Notes under the pieces: generated by a model
The model's database searches: none
What the model saw: the letters and a program-made list of their open reading frames with translations, nothing else
Told to the model about the DNA's origin: nothing
Position numbers and translations under genes: made by a program
In this document: positions 1 to 10,400 of the stretch, piece by piece
Position numbering within the stretch: the stretch's first letter is position 1
Layout of the letters: each line of letters begins with the position of its first letter
DNA from: Bradyrhizobium barranii subsp. apii
Lineage (GTDB): Bacteria; Pseudomonadota; Alphaproteobacteria; Rhizobiales; Xanthobacteraceae
Length of the DNA: 64,000 bases
NCBI RefSeq assembly: GCF_011516635.5
Contig: NZ_CP096257.1
Location: 1 to 64,000, forward strand
Reading direction: 5' to 3'

Positions 1-1
1 G

Positions 2-1405
2 CGTGCCTCGACTGCCGGGCTGGCGTGGCCTTTGGCGGGCGATCTGACCGACGCCGTTCTTGAACAACGTCTGTTTGCCCATGCCGGCGTCAGGCGCGGC
101 TTCCGCCGGCGCCGGGAGCCGGATTGGGCCTCGCTGGCCTGTGAGCTGAAGCGGCCTGGCGTCAATCTGATGGTGCTGTGGGAGGAGTACCGGGCGGTCC
201 ATCCGGAAGGTTATGGCTACAGCCGGTTCTGCGATTTATTCCGGGAATTCGAGCGGCGGCTGTCTCCGACGATGCGGCAGGACCATCCGGCCGGCGACAA
301 GGTCTTTGTCGATTACTCCGGCAAGAAGATCATGATCGTTGATCGCGCAACCGGGGTTGTGCGCGACGCGGAGATCTTCGTCGCCGTGCTTGGCGCCTCG
401 AATTACACCTACGCCGAGGCGACCTGGACGCAGACACTTCCGGACTGGATCGAGGCTCATGTCCGAATGTTCCGGTTCTTTGGCGGGGTGCCACGCCTCG
501 TCGTCCCTGACAATCTGAAGTCCGGCGTGCACCGGGCGTCGTTCTACGACCCCGAAATCAATCGCAGCTACGGGATGATGGCGTCCCATTACGGCGTTGG
601 CATCCTTCCGGCACGGCCAAGAAAGCCCCGGGATAAGGCAAAAGTGGAAGCCGGAGTGCGTTTTGCCCAGACCTATATCCTCGGGCGGCTTCGCCGGCAG
701 ACCTTCTTCTCGCTGGCTGAGGCGAATGCGGCAATCGCCGCCGCGCTGGAGCGCATCAACGCCCACGTCATGCGCCGGATCGGCGTCAGCCGCCGACAAT
801 TGTTCGAGACCGTCGAGATGCCTGTCCTGGCGCCGTTGCCGGATGCCGACTATCAGTTCGCGGAATGGCTCCTGGCCCGCGTCTCGCTCGATTATCACGT
901 CGAGGTCGACGGCTTCTTCTACTCAGTTCCACACGGCCTGATCCGGGAGCAGGTCGACGTTCGCGCCACCACCCGGACCATCGAGTTGTTCCATCGGGGT
1001 TTGCGTGTTGCTGCTCACCAGCGCCGTTATGGCGGCCGCCGGCACGGCACTGATCCCGATCACATGCCCAGTGCGCATCGGCGTTACGCCGAGTGGACTC
1101 CCGATCGATTCCGGCGCTGGGGGCGGTCGATCGGGCCCAACACCGAGGGGCTCGTTCTCGCCATCCTGGCCAATCGGCCTCATCCCGAACAGGGATTCCG
1201 GACCTGTCTCGGCGTGCTTCGGCTGTTCAAGGATATTGATCCCGAACGCGCCGAGCTGATCGCGGCCCGCGCGGTCGCGGTCAGCGCACTGACCTACAAG
1301 AGCATCGCCTCCATCATCGCCAACAAGCTCGAACGCAGTTCTCGCGATACCGAGGACGCGATCATCGAACATCCCAATCTGCGCGGCCCCGGTTACTTCC
1401 ATTGA
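2..1405 (+). CDS. istA: IS21-family transposase IstA, N-terminus outside window
   Basis: DDE (rve) transposase that cuts and joins IS21-type element ends. The reading frame is open to the window edge, so about 50-60 N-terminal residues, including the helix-turn-helix, lie outside; the first in-window start (TTG at 32) is not the real start. Visible family features are the VFVDYSGKK first-Asp region, VPDNLKSGV with the second Asp, and the DKAKVEAGV Glu region, followed by the typical C-terminal domain. The stop overlaps the istB start by four bases, the usual IS21 arrangement. The gene looks intact where visible, but its partner istB is broken. Confidence 0.9.
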   Translation, partial: RASTAGLAWPLAGDLTDAVLEQRLFAHAGVRRGFRRRREPDWASLACELKRPGVNLMVLWEEYRAVHPEGYGYSRFCDLFREFERRLSPTMRQDHPAGDKVFVDYSGKKIMIVDRATGVVRDAEIFVAVLGASNYTYAEATWTQTLPDWIEAHVRMFRFFGGVPRLVVPDNLKSGVHRASFYDPEINRSYGMMASHYGVGILPARPRKPRDKAKVEAGVRFAQTYILGRLRRQTFFSLAEANAAIAAALERINAHVMRRIGVSRRQLFETVEMPVLAPLPDADYQFAEWLLARVSLDYHVEVDGFFYSVPHGLIREQVDVRATTRTIELFHRGLRVAAHQRRYGGRRHGTDPDHMPSAHRRYAEWTPDRFRRWGRSIGPNTEGLVLAILANRPHPEQGFRTCLGVLRLFKDIDPERAELIAARAVAVSALTYKSIASIIANKLERSSRDTEDAIIEHPNLRGPGYFH

Positions 1406-1940
1406 AAGGATTATCCAGCATGCTCACCCATCCCACCCTCGACCTGCTGCATAGCCTTGGTCTCCACGGTATGGCCAAAGGCTTCAAGGACCTCGATGCC
1501 CAGTCCGAAGCGCGCAGCCTCGAACACGCCGAATGGCTGGCGTTGCTCCTGGAACACGAGAAAACGCTGCGCCAGCAAAAGCGGTTCGAAAGCAGAGCTC
1601 GAGCCGCCAAGCTGCGTCATGCCGCCTGCGTCGAGGATGTCGATTACCGCGCTATCCGCGGCCTCGACCGCACGCTCTTTCTAAAACTCGCCGCTGGCGA
1701 CTGGATCCGGGCACGACATAATCTCCTTGTTACCGGGCCGTGCGGCGTCGGCAAGAGCTGGCTCGCTTGTGCCCTCGGCAACAAGGCTTGCCGAGACGAC
1801 TTCTCAGTTGCCTACCATCGTGTGCCGCGTCTCTTCGCCGCTCTCGCACTCGGCCGCGCCGATGGCCGCTATACCAAGATGCTGCGGGCGATCGCACGAC
1901 TTGATCTGCTGATCCTGGACGACTGGGGACCAGAACCTCA
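1402..1940 (+). pseudogene. istB: IstB ATPase of IS21, 5' fragment
   Basis: AAA+ helper ATPase needed with IstA for transposition. The fragment keeps the N-terminal leucine-rich region, the Walker A motif GPCGVGKS and the Walker B segment LLILDDWG, then leaves the family sequence after the residues DWGPEP at about 1937. An IS110 element begins there. The rest of the protein is found in frame-compatible form at 3505-3740. The apparent reading frame to 1983 only adds residues translated from the IS110 end. Confidence 0.88.
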
Positions 1941-3504
1941 CATGGGATGGTTCGTGTCAAGGTCGTTAATCACAACGCATTAGCATTCTCTTTCACTCTC
2001 TCTCACCAACGTATCGGTATCCAGGTTCAAGCCCGACTGCATGACGCGGCTCGTTTGCCGAGCCTGATCAACCTCACATTCGGTCGCCACCTATCGCGGC
2101 TGCACCAATATCCCGCTTGCGGCGGGCGGGGCCCAAGACGACGAGACCATTCTCTCTGAAGCGGCATTTAGCCAGGGTTCTGGTCGGTCCGTCGACCTGG
2201 ATCCGCCAGGACTGATCGGGTCCTGGTAGATTTTCAGAATGACTTGAGCAGAAGCCAGGATCAGGCGTTCTTCATGACCACACCTTCGATAACGACGCCG
2301 GCGGCCACGAATTTCCAGAGCGCGACCAGCAGCTTGCGCGCCAGCGCCACGATGGTCGACTTCTTCATGCGGCCACCATTGCGCTGGACGCGCTCCGTGA
2401 ACCATCGAGCCAGCGCAGAGTCGGGCTGATGACGCAGCCACAGCCAGGACATCTGGATCAGCGTCGTGCGTAGTCTCGGATTTCCTGCTTTCGAAACGCC
2501 CTGTTCCCGATCAACGGATCCACTCTGCCAAGGCGTCGGCGCTAATCCAGCGTAAGCAGCAACTTGGCGGCGATTATCAAAATGCCGGAATAGGCCTTCG
2601 GACCATAGGATGGCAGCAAACTCGGCTCCGATGCCCTTAATGCCGAGCAGCATGGTAACCGGTGATGGCTTGCTCGCGGCAGCCTCGGCCGTGATCAGCG
2701 CGTCACGTTCATCCTCGACGACCTTAATGTGTTTGAGCAGGAGTTCGAGCCGATCCAGCTCCCGGCAAATCTGGGCCTTCATATGCGCAGGAAGTGCACG
2801 TCCATCGCCGGTCCGGAGTACGTCAAGCCGTTCCCGTCGATCCTTGCCGAGCGGCTCATAGTTCGCGATTCCTTGCGAGAACAGGAGCCCCTTGATGCGG
2901 TTCACATGAGCGACGCGCTCAACAATCAGCGCTTTACGCTCGCGGCAGATCCGGCGATGATCCTCTGCCTCAGGTGACGGAGCCTGCACCATGGCACACA
3001 CGCGTGGCTCGCCGCGCTTGTAGGCCATCAGGGTCCGCAGCAGCGCTTCGCCGTCAATGCGGTCCGTTTTTGCCCGTCTGCGCCGGCGTGATGTCGTGAT
3101 CGAAGCTGGATCCACGACGTGGCTTTCGACCCCTTCTTTCTCAAGCACCCGATGAACCCAAAAGCCGTCGAGGCCGGCTTCCTGAATGCAGACGATTGGA
3201 TAGTTGTGCCCGGTCTTAGTCCGGCTCTTCTCACGCAGCTTCGAAAATCGCGCGAACAATGCGGCTAGGTCCCCTGCCGACACCGAATGCTTCGAGATCT
3301 TCTCGCCGTTTCCGGGCGACAATGAGGTTATCAGCCAAATAGAACGGCTGAGCTCTAACGAAACGACAATCGCGCCAAGATCGGTGCGGATGGTGGTCGG
3401 CTGTGCGGATCGTCCGGTCGTATGCATGGTCACCCTTCGGGATGCGTGGTTTCTGGGGCGACCCTATTCTCCGGGAATATCGGTCGCGGTCCAGCCCATG
3501 GGAT
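1938..3504 (-). mobile_element. IS110-family element inserted in istB
   Basis: The boundaries are deduced from the point where istB coding stops (about 1938) and resumes (about 3504). IS110 elements often make no target duplication and lack clear terminal inverted repeats, which fits the absence of both here. The element contains one intact-looking transposase on the minus strand. Confidence 0.8.
2261..3433 (-). CDS. IS110-family transposase
   Basis: A 390-residue transposase of the IS110 type. It has an N-terminal RuvC-like DEDD domain (IVVSLELSRS at the start, IQEAGLDGFWVHR, then RAKTDRIDGEALL) and a C-terminal Transposase_20 region (LLGIKGIGAEFAA, AYAGLAPTPWQSG, SKAGNPRLRTTL) carrying the serine-bearing part. 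Its length is close to the family norm and the frame is uninterrupted, so it may be active. It lies antisense inside istB. The first acidic position reads E in SLELS, where many IS110 proteins have D; this appears to be a subgroup feature rather than damage. Confidence 0.9.
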   Translation of the reverse strand: MTMHTTGRSAQPTTIRTDLGAIVVSLELSRSIWLITSLSPGNGEKISKHSVSAGDLAALFARFSKLREKSRTKTGHNYPIVCIQEAGLDGFWVHRVLEKEGVESHVVDPASITTSRRRRRAKTDRIDGEALLRTLMAYKRGEPRVCAMVQAPSPEAEDHRRICRERKALIVERVAHVNRIKGLLFSQGIANYEPLGKDRRERLDVLRTGDGRALPAHMKAQICRELDRLELLLKHIKVVEDERDALITAEAAASKPSPVTMLLGIKGIGAEFAAILWSEGLFRHFDNRRQVAAYAGLAPTPWQSGSVDREQGVSKAGNPRLRTTLIQMSWLWLRHQPDSALARWFTERVQRNGGRMKKSTIVALARKLLVALWKFVAAGVVIEGVVMKNA

Positions 3505-3740
3505 CTCTCGACGCCGACCAGCGCCGTGATTTGCTCGAAATCGTCGAGGATCGATACGAAGCCCGCTCGATTATCGTCACCAGCCAGCTGCCCGTCGATC
3601 GCTGGTACGAAATCATCGGCAACCCCACCATCGCCGACGCGATTCTCGATCGCCTCGTCCACAATGCCTACCGCATCGAACTCAAAGGAGAGAGCCTCAG
3701 GAAGCAGAAGCAACCCGCTCAAGATCAACCGGTCTCTTGA
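3505..3740 (+). pseudogene. istB: IstB ATPase of IS21, 3' fragment
   Basis: The C-terminal part of IstB begins at the LDADQRRDLLEIVEDRY segment and runs through the ATPase sensor region SQLPVDRWYEIIGNPTIADAILDRLVHNAYRIEL to a stop at 3738-3740. It continues the family alignment exactly where the 5' fragment at 1402-1940 stops. Removing the IS110 between them would restore a nearly normal istB. Confidence 0.88.
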
Positions 3741-3867
3741 CCTTCCCAGCCCTCGACGACATCATGAAATTGACCCATGCGAACGACGCCACGGGTGGCC
3801 GGCTTCAGATCGGAATACCCGGCCGGCTTCGAATTGGAATGCATGGCCGGCTTCGTCGGAATCCGCA

Positions 3868-4294
3868 TCTCGATATCCCGGCGAATGGTCACGAGACGAA
3901 ATCGCGCAACGAGTATCGCACGAATCTTCTGGCTTTCTTCGCTCTTGACCTTCACTTCCCGGTACCAACCGACCCGCACCAGCTCGGCGAGGCCTCGCGC
4001 GTCGTTTTGATCACTCTTGTTCATGCGCACCGACAAGGCTGCGTGCGCGTGCCGAGCGTCGATACAGACCACAGGAAGATCAACCCTGCGGAGTTCATGC
4101 CACAGCCAACTCGCCATCGCGCCCGTTTCGAATCCGATGCGCTCGGCATGAGGCGCATGCTTGCGAAGCAAGTTGGTCAATGCGACCGGATCAGATTTGG
4201 CCTTTCCTTCGAAGATTACTTTTCCCATCTCGCCAACTACGCATATCGCCGTTTCCCTCTGCGAGACGTCCAGCCCAACGTATTGCTTCATCAT
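3868..4294 (-). pseudogene. IS110-family transposase, N-terminal fragment
   Basis: Starting from MMKQYVGLDVSQRETAICVV this encodes the RuvC-like N-terminal domain of a second, different IS110 transposase (GFETGAMASWLWHEL; RMNKSDQNDARGLAELVRVG). It stops at the IS21 right end after about 140 residues. The other part must lie beyond the left edge of the window. The reading frame is open upstream into the adjacent ISNCY-like element, which creates a spurious 764-residue hybrid reading frame. Confidence 0.85.
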
Positions 4295-4392
4295 AGCTGC
4301 TCCGAATCCTTTTGATTGCGAGAGCTCGACTATAGCGAGAGTACCTTCCTCCCGAGCGTCGACCGCAATTACGTCATCGTTTGCAAATTTGA

Positions 4393-6096
4393 CCCCTCGT
4401 ATTGCCTCAGGAAGTAATGTTACCCGGGATGAAGGTCTACGAACTGCCCCAGACCGGTCTCGAGCCTCGGGCCGTATTTCATCCACGGGCATGGATACGA
4501 TGGCTGTCTCCGCCACCTTCCGCCGGAGGGACCGAAGCAGGCGCTGAACGATCGAATGCTGCTTGTCGCTGAACATCGAAGGATCGATCGTGGCGAGCCT
4601 GCCCACGATGGCCAGTGCAGTGAGCTGTGGCTCGACGGCGAGCCAGTTCTCGATGATCGCGAGATGGGGATCGAGCTTCGAGGGCATGCGAATACGCTTT
4701 TTGTATCGCCGTTTCGGCCGGCGGTGCGTGCCCCGCACTTCGGCGGTTTTTGCCGCCGTGCCGAGCGATCGGGCAAACGAGAGCGGATCAGCCGGCGATA
4801 CGGTGGGAACCTTCGCAAGACCGCGCTTGCCGATCCGTTCGCCGAGCTCTTCCTGCGCCGTGCGGATCGTGGCAAGCAATTGTATGGGATCGAGAGTCCG
4901 ATACGTCTGGCGCAGACGGCGCTTGACCGCTGATGGGAGTTTCGGGTGCCCCAGTGCACGTTCGTATGGTGTGGCAGGCGGATGATAGCGTTTGATGATC
5001 TTGGCACCCTCGCGGCGCTTCTCTTTGAGCTTGAATGACGGCTGGAAGAAGTTCACCAGCAGGCGCGCCGCCGCGTAGAGACGTGCCATCACGCGGGCCG
5101 TCTCGCCCCCGACGAAGCGCCCGTATCCGACGAGCCGCCGGACCACCGCACCGTTCTTCTGCTCCACGAAAGCCTGATCGTTCTTTTTGTAGGCACGTGA
5201 CCGCGTTACCTCGATCTTCTGTGCTCGGCACCATGGAACGACGACGTCGTTCATGAACGCGCTGTCGTTATCGAAGTCGGCGCCACAGATCACCCACGGG
5301 AACAGGCCCTGTGCTCGCGTCATCGCGTCCACGACGAGGCTGCCATCGCGTGTCACCAGGGGCAGGCATTCCGTCCATCCTGTTGCGATGTCCACCATGG
5401 TCAAAGTCTGGATAAACGAGCCGGCGACGCTGGTCCCACCGTGCGCGACCATGTCGATCTCGCAAAAGCCTGGCGGCGGGTTTGCCCAGTCATTGAAAGT
5501 GCGGATCGGCACCTCGCGTCGAATCGCCGAGTAGAATCCGACTCGCCGCCGGCGCCCCCCAGCAGCCGCAATTTTAACGTCGATCAACATCCGATCGATC
5601 GTCGCCGCGCTCAGAGTTGTCAGCAGCGCACGCTCTGCGCTCGTTGGCTTCAGCCGGCCATGCCGCTCGAGTGCGGGCAACAGCACTGGGATCATCGATA
5701 CGAGGCGCTTACCGCAGACGCGATCGGAGGCTTCCAACAGCGCGATCAGCGCGTCGCGCACGCTGGCGTATTTGCGTCGCCGACTTGTCGCTGGTTCGGT
5801 TGGGCTCGTTGCCCCTTCGTCCAGTGGGGGTCTGGGCCTGTCCCTTCCGGCAACCGACAGTGCTCGCACCGCGTGCTTGCGGTGCCAACCCGTCGTTGCT
5901 GTCAACTCGTCAAGGATCCGTCCCTTCTCCACTCGTCCAGCCGCACGGTAGCGCCTCGCCACCGCGGCCAACACCTCGCGCCTTGCGCCCATGCTGATCC
6001 CGCTCGCCATTGGCGCCACCGACCTGATTCGGTAACGCCGCCCCAGTCATCAGCGGAATTGTTCGGTAACATTTTCGATGAGGCAATACGGGGGGG
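4393..6096 (-). mobile_element. ISNCY-like element with terminal inverted repeats
   Basis: The left end at 4393 reads CCCCTCGTATTGCCTCA and continues to ATGTTACC. The right end near 6096, read on the minus strand, gives CCCCCCGTATTGCCTCA and again ATGTTACC. These imperfect inverted repeats bracket a DDE transposase gene. A further isolated copy of the left end sits at 11938-11984. No clear target duplication was found. Confidence 0.75.
4394..6019 (-). CDS. DDE (integrase core) transposase of ISNCY-like element
   Basis: A transposase with an N-terminal helix-turn-helix region (GRVEKGRILDELTATTGWHRKHAVRAL) and an rve integrase core. The core shows FCEIDMVAHGG (first Asp), GADFDNDSAFMND (second Asp) and KKNDQAFVEQKNGAVVRR (Glu). 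The start at 6019 is the first in-frame ATG after the right-end repeat. The native C-terminus is uncertain: the frame runs without a stop through the element end into the neighbouring IS110 fragment, and a shifted frame ends at about 4420. That suggests decay or a frameshift near the 3' end. Confidence 0.75.
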
Positions 6097-6165
6097 CAAT
6101 TTTGGACGCCGATCCCCCGGCCTAGGGGGTCAATATTGCAGGGCCGAATGACATCTATGCTACCT
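6097..6165. repeat. IS21-type terminal repeat remnant
   Basis: Two spaced near-copies of a motif GGGGG(T)CAAT(A/T)TT...GCCGA are visible, at about 6089-6113 and 6125-6153. Multiple short direct repeats of this kind are typical of IS21-family ends. A similar copy (GTCAATATTGCAGG...CGAATGACA) recurs at about 51972-52000. No associated istAB genes remain. Confidence 0.55.
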
Positions 6166-6588
6166 CCGGCAAGGTCTTCACTCGGTACTTCTGATAATCG
6201 AGAACGGCCGCTGCAAGTGGCATCGAGCGCGGCACGCTCACAGGTCTGAGGGAGACGATAAGCGCTCTCATCGCCGTCCTCAATGCCTATGACCGGCCGT
6301 CAGGGAATCACGAATCGGTCGAAAGCAAAATCCCAAAACGCAAGAAACCGCGGCCCAACACCCGGCTTTCCTGCAAAATCGAATACTTTATCGAGATAAC
6401 TTCTGCCTCCGTCTCAGGCCGATCTGCATTCTTCACGGACGACCACAAAGCTCTCAACAATTGGGCCGAGAATTCTCATCAGCCGACGCGGCGACGCCAT
6501 GAAGCGTTTTAAATCGTCCCGTCAGGCTCAACGGTTTCTGTCAGTTCACGATCAGGACGCGAACCTTTTCCACACCCCCTATTCCGGA
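6166..6588. other. Intergenic stretch, no recognisable gene
   Basis: No reading frame here resembles a known family. A short frame around 6245-6420 (LRETISALIAVLNAYDRP...) has no start or partner and is probably decayed mobile-element sequence between the ISNCY-like element and IS3 debris. Confidence 0.5.
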
Positions 6589-6589
6589 G

Positions 6590-7110
6590 CCGTCACTGCC
6601 GACTTCCGTCGCGCTTCGCGCGAGCGATCTTCAGTGCGGCGTCCGGCTTGGCGCGCGTCGACAGCCTGGCGGGATCGCGCCGTTTGGCCCCATGGGCGTG
6701 GTAGGTCGAGGGGGCGATCAGGCAACACCCGACAGATCGGCTCGACCCCATGCGCCCCACGATGATCGTCAATGAAGGCGATCATGGCTTGGACCGGCGG
6801 TCGAGCTCCGCCATCGCAAAATAAGCGCTCGCCTTGCGCAGGATCTCGTTGGCCTGTCGAAGCTCACGGTTCTCCCGTTCCAGGGCCTTCAGCTTCTCGG
6901 CCATCTCCGTCGGAACGCCGTCCGCTGCCCGCTGTCGATCTCGACCTTCTTGACCCAGTCATGTAGCGTCTGCGGTGTGCAGCCAATCTTGGCGGCAATC
7001 GATCTCACCGCCGCCCACCGCGAAGGGTGCTCGCTGGCGTGATCCGGAACCATCCGAACCGCACGGGCCCGAACCTCGGGTGAAAACTTGTTCGTCGTCT
7101 TGCTCGTCAT
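6590..7110 (-). pseudogene. IS3-family element remnant (orfA and start of orfB)
   Basis: On the minus strand the start MTSKTTNKFSPEVRARAVRM and the helix-turn-helix AAKIGCTPQTLHDWVKK mark an IS3 OrfA. A frameshift follows at about 6925, after which the normal coiled-coil segment continues in another frame (EKLKALERENRELRQANEIL). The start of OrfB (MIAFIDDHRGAHGVEPICRVLP) begins at 6785, is frameshifted soon after and ends at about 6590 without the DDE core. Both genes are inactive. Confidence 0.82.
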
Positions 7111-7208
7111 GGCTCCATCCTCTCGGGAGTTGGAGCCTCCGGCAAACCCGGGGCGGTTCAGACTGCAACAAAAGTGAGTCAGAGCCAATTTTTACGTCGC
7201 CCGACAGC

Positions 7209-7241
7209 GCTCGTCAGGTACTCGACAGCTTCCTCTCATAG
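7209..7241 (+). promoter_or_regulatory. tts box (TtsI-binding site of the rhizobial type III regulon)
   Basis: The segment starts GCTCGTCAGGTA, continues CTCGACAGCT and ends TAG after an eight-base gap. This matches the tts-box layout (GTCAG, TCGA-AGCT core and a 3' TAG), with only a few deviations from the consensus. It lies about 200 bases upstream of the effector start at 7443 in the right orientation. Expression is therefore expected to need flavonoid/NodD-induced TtsI. Confidence 0.8.
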
Positions 7242-7442
7242 CAAAAATTGTGGGGAAGAACATCCGAGTGGCCGACTGCCTGCGGCGCGGACGGTTCGGA
7301 CCCACGGTGGTTTGTTGCTGGATCCAACGTTGAGAGCTCATTCTGTGCCGCGGATTTGGTCGCCGCGCTGCCGTCTCGATTGCCCCGCGCATGAGATCCA
7401 AACCGAGCTCTGATTCGCCTACATCTTCGAAAGTGAGAACGG

Positions 7443-10400
7443 ATGGATTTCACCTCAACTAGCCGACTGCAGCAACAATCGAACAGCGCCGCCCAGCAAG
7501 AGACTGCACCGGTGTCCCCGTCGACAGACGCGGCGGCCTTTGAGCGGCAGCTAAGCGAGATCACCCGTCCAGGTGATCGTGTGCTGATGCAGGCCCCCCC
7601 CCATCAAGTCGCCGCATCGCCATCGGAGGCGCAGCCCATCATGCAGGCGAGCGGGCACGAATGCCCTCCAGCGTCGCAGGATGGAGGCGGCGGGCCAATG
7701 CCAGGCGCCTCGGCGCTGCAGCCTGGCCAGTCAGCAGAGGTTTACGGTACCCGCAGGCGTCCTCTTTATTCCCAAGATGCTGACCTTATTTTGGGGCTTG
7801 AGGAGGCCCTCATCAAAGGGGGGGCTGTCAAACGCACTGCCAAGGAGAATGTAGGTCATCTTCTTAGATTGGGCCGCTGGCTCTTTGAAAACAAAAAGCA
7901 GGCCATTGCTGCTCGGCTCGACGACGAGTCGTTGACCGTTGATGCGTGCGAGTTCTTCGGAAAGGGTAATCCCACGAGACTCCTTACGGCAATAGGTCAT
8001 CTCCGGACCTCGCAGTCGACGGGCGGAATCGTGCCGATCGCAGACCGCGCTAAGCTGAATCCTTATCCCCAGGACGCGGCTCTCATCGAAGAGTACAAAA
8101 ACGAAGCAACGACAGGTACCGTCAGTACCTATGCATTTACCCTTAGCAGTTTCAGTGACTACCTGCGTAAAAACAACAAGAAGGGCATTGCTGCTCGGCT
8201 TTCCGGCAAGGCGTTGGATGGAGATGTCGGAGACTATAAGAAGGACGTCGGTGGTAATAGGCGGATCGGTGCCGCACTGGCTCATCTCCGAAAATCGCGG
8301 GCCGGCGCTAAAGCGATGGAGCTCGATCGCCATATTTCTCCCGGTCCTGATCCCGAACGCGCGGCCCTGATGGAGCCGAGGCGGGTCAGCGACGCCGCTG
8401 CGGAGCACCGCGCGTCGCAGGAAGCTGGCAGTTGGCCAGAGAAGCTTCCTGCAGAAGGCTACGATCAGGATTTGGTTTTGGGGCTGATGGACGAACCCGG
8501 TCCGTCGCACTCGGCGCTGCAGCCGGCTCAGTCAACTGGAGTTTTGAGAAGGCAGAGGAAGCAGCCACTTTATTCCGAGGATGGTCCCCTTATTTCGGGG
8601 CTTGAGAAGGCCCTCATCAAGAGCGGGGCCACCGAAATCAGCGCCAAGGCCAATGTATATTCTCTTCGCAGCTTTGGCCGCTGGCTTGTCGCAAATAACA
8701 AAGAGTCCATTGCTGCTCGGCTCGACGACGAGTCGTTGACCATTGATGCGCGCGAGTTCTTCGGAAAGGGTAATCCCACGAGACTCCTTAAGGCAATAGA
8801 TCATCTCCGGACCTCGCAGTCGACGGGCGGAATCGTGCCGATCGCAGACCGCGCTAAGCTGAATCCGTATCCCAAGGACGCGGCTCTCATCAAAGAGTAC
8901 AAAAACGAAGCAACGACAGGTACCGCCAGTACCTATGCAGTTGTTCTTAACAGTTTCAGTGACTACCTGCGTGAAAACAACAAGAAGGGCATTGCTGCTC
9001 GGCTTTCCGGCAAGGCGTTGGATGGAGATGTCGAGAGCTATAGGAAAGACGCCGCCGGGGGTAATCGGAATATCGGTGCCGCACTGACCCATCTCCGAAA
9101 ATCGTCGGCCGGCGCTAAGGCGATGGAGCTTGAGCGCCATATTTCCCCCTTTCCTGATCCCGAAGACGCGGCCCTGACGGAGCCGAGGCGGGTCGGCGAC
9201 GCCGCTGCGGAGCACCGCGCGTCGCAGGAAGCTGGCAGTTGGCCAGAGGAGCTGCTTCCTGCGGAAGCCCACGATCAGGATTTGCTTTGGGGGCTGATGG
9301 ACGAACCCGGCCCGCCGTCCTCGGCGCTGCAGCCGGCTCGATCAACTGGGGTTCGCAGGAAGCAGCCTCTTTATTCCGAGGACGCTCCCCTTATTTCGGG
9401 GCTTGAGGAGGCCCTCATCAAGGGCGGGGCCGCTGAAGCCACCACCAAGGATTATGCAGGTTCTCTTCGCAGGTTTGGCCGCTGGCTCTTCGAAAATGAC
9501 AAAAAGGGCATTGCTGCTCGGCTCGACGGCGAGTCGTTGACCATTGATGCGCGCGAGTTCATCGGAAAGGGTGATCCCGCGAAACTCCTTGCGGCAATAG
9601 ATCATCTCCGGACCTCGCAGTCGACGGGCGGGATCGTGCCGATCGCAGGCCGCGCTAAGCTGAATCCTTATCCCCAGGACGTGGCTCTCATCAAAGAGTA
9701 CAAAAACAAAGCTGCGACAGGTACCGTACGTACCTATGCAGTTGTTCTTAACAGTTTCAGTGACTACCTGCGTGAAAATAACAAGAAGGGCATTGCTGCT
9801 CGGCTTTCCGGCAAGGCGTTGGATGGAGATGTCGAGAGCTATAGGAAGGACGCCGGGGGTAATCGGAATATCGGTGCCGCACTGGCTGATCTCCGAAAAT
9901 CGCAGGCTGGCGCTAAAGCGATGGAGCGCGAGCGCCATATTTCCCCCGTTCCTGATCCCGAAGACGCGGCACTGATGGAGCCGATGCCCGTCGGCGGCGC
10001 CGCTGCGCAGCACAGCGCGTCGCAGGACGCGGGCAGTTGGCCAAAGGAGCTGCTTCCTGTAGAAGGCTACGATCAGGATTTGCTTTGGGAGCTGATGGAC
10101 GAACCCGGCCCGTCGTCATCTCTTCTTGAGCCAGCCGCGCGCCATGACCAGTCATCGGATCCCGGAGAGTCCATTCGTCCCTTGAATTGGGGCTACGACC
10201 GCCAGCAGTTCCCGGACGAGCCGATCGGTGCACTTGCCAAGAGCAACCTCCTGCCAAGCAAGGAGGTCCTCATCAACGATGAGCATGACACAGCTGAATT
10301 GAGGCCAGCGAAAAGGCCGAGGACCCTAGACAATCTGCAAGGCCTTGCCATTGAGCGGCAGCTGAGCGAGATCGCCAATTCAGGCGGTCGCCTGCTGACG

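Larger units (their letters stand above)
1..3867 (+). mobile_element. IS21-family element, 5' end outside window, interrupted by an IS110
   Basis: The element carries istA and istB in the usual order with overlapping reading frames. Its right end, about 3790-3867, has three spaced copies of a GGCCGGCTTC-containing motif, as in the multiple transposase-binding repeats of IS21 termini, and finishes in CA. Directly after 3867 the coding sequence of an IS110 transposase resumes on the minus strand, so the IS21 had inserted into that gene. The left end lies before the window. Confidence 0.8.

Noticed and set aside
7761..10127. Possible CRISPR array or TAL-effector-type repeat
   Set aside because: The period is about 800 bases with no spacers, so not CRISPR; repeat units are about 267 residues without the 33-35-residue TALE pattern.
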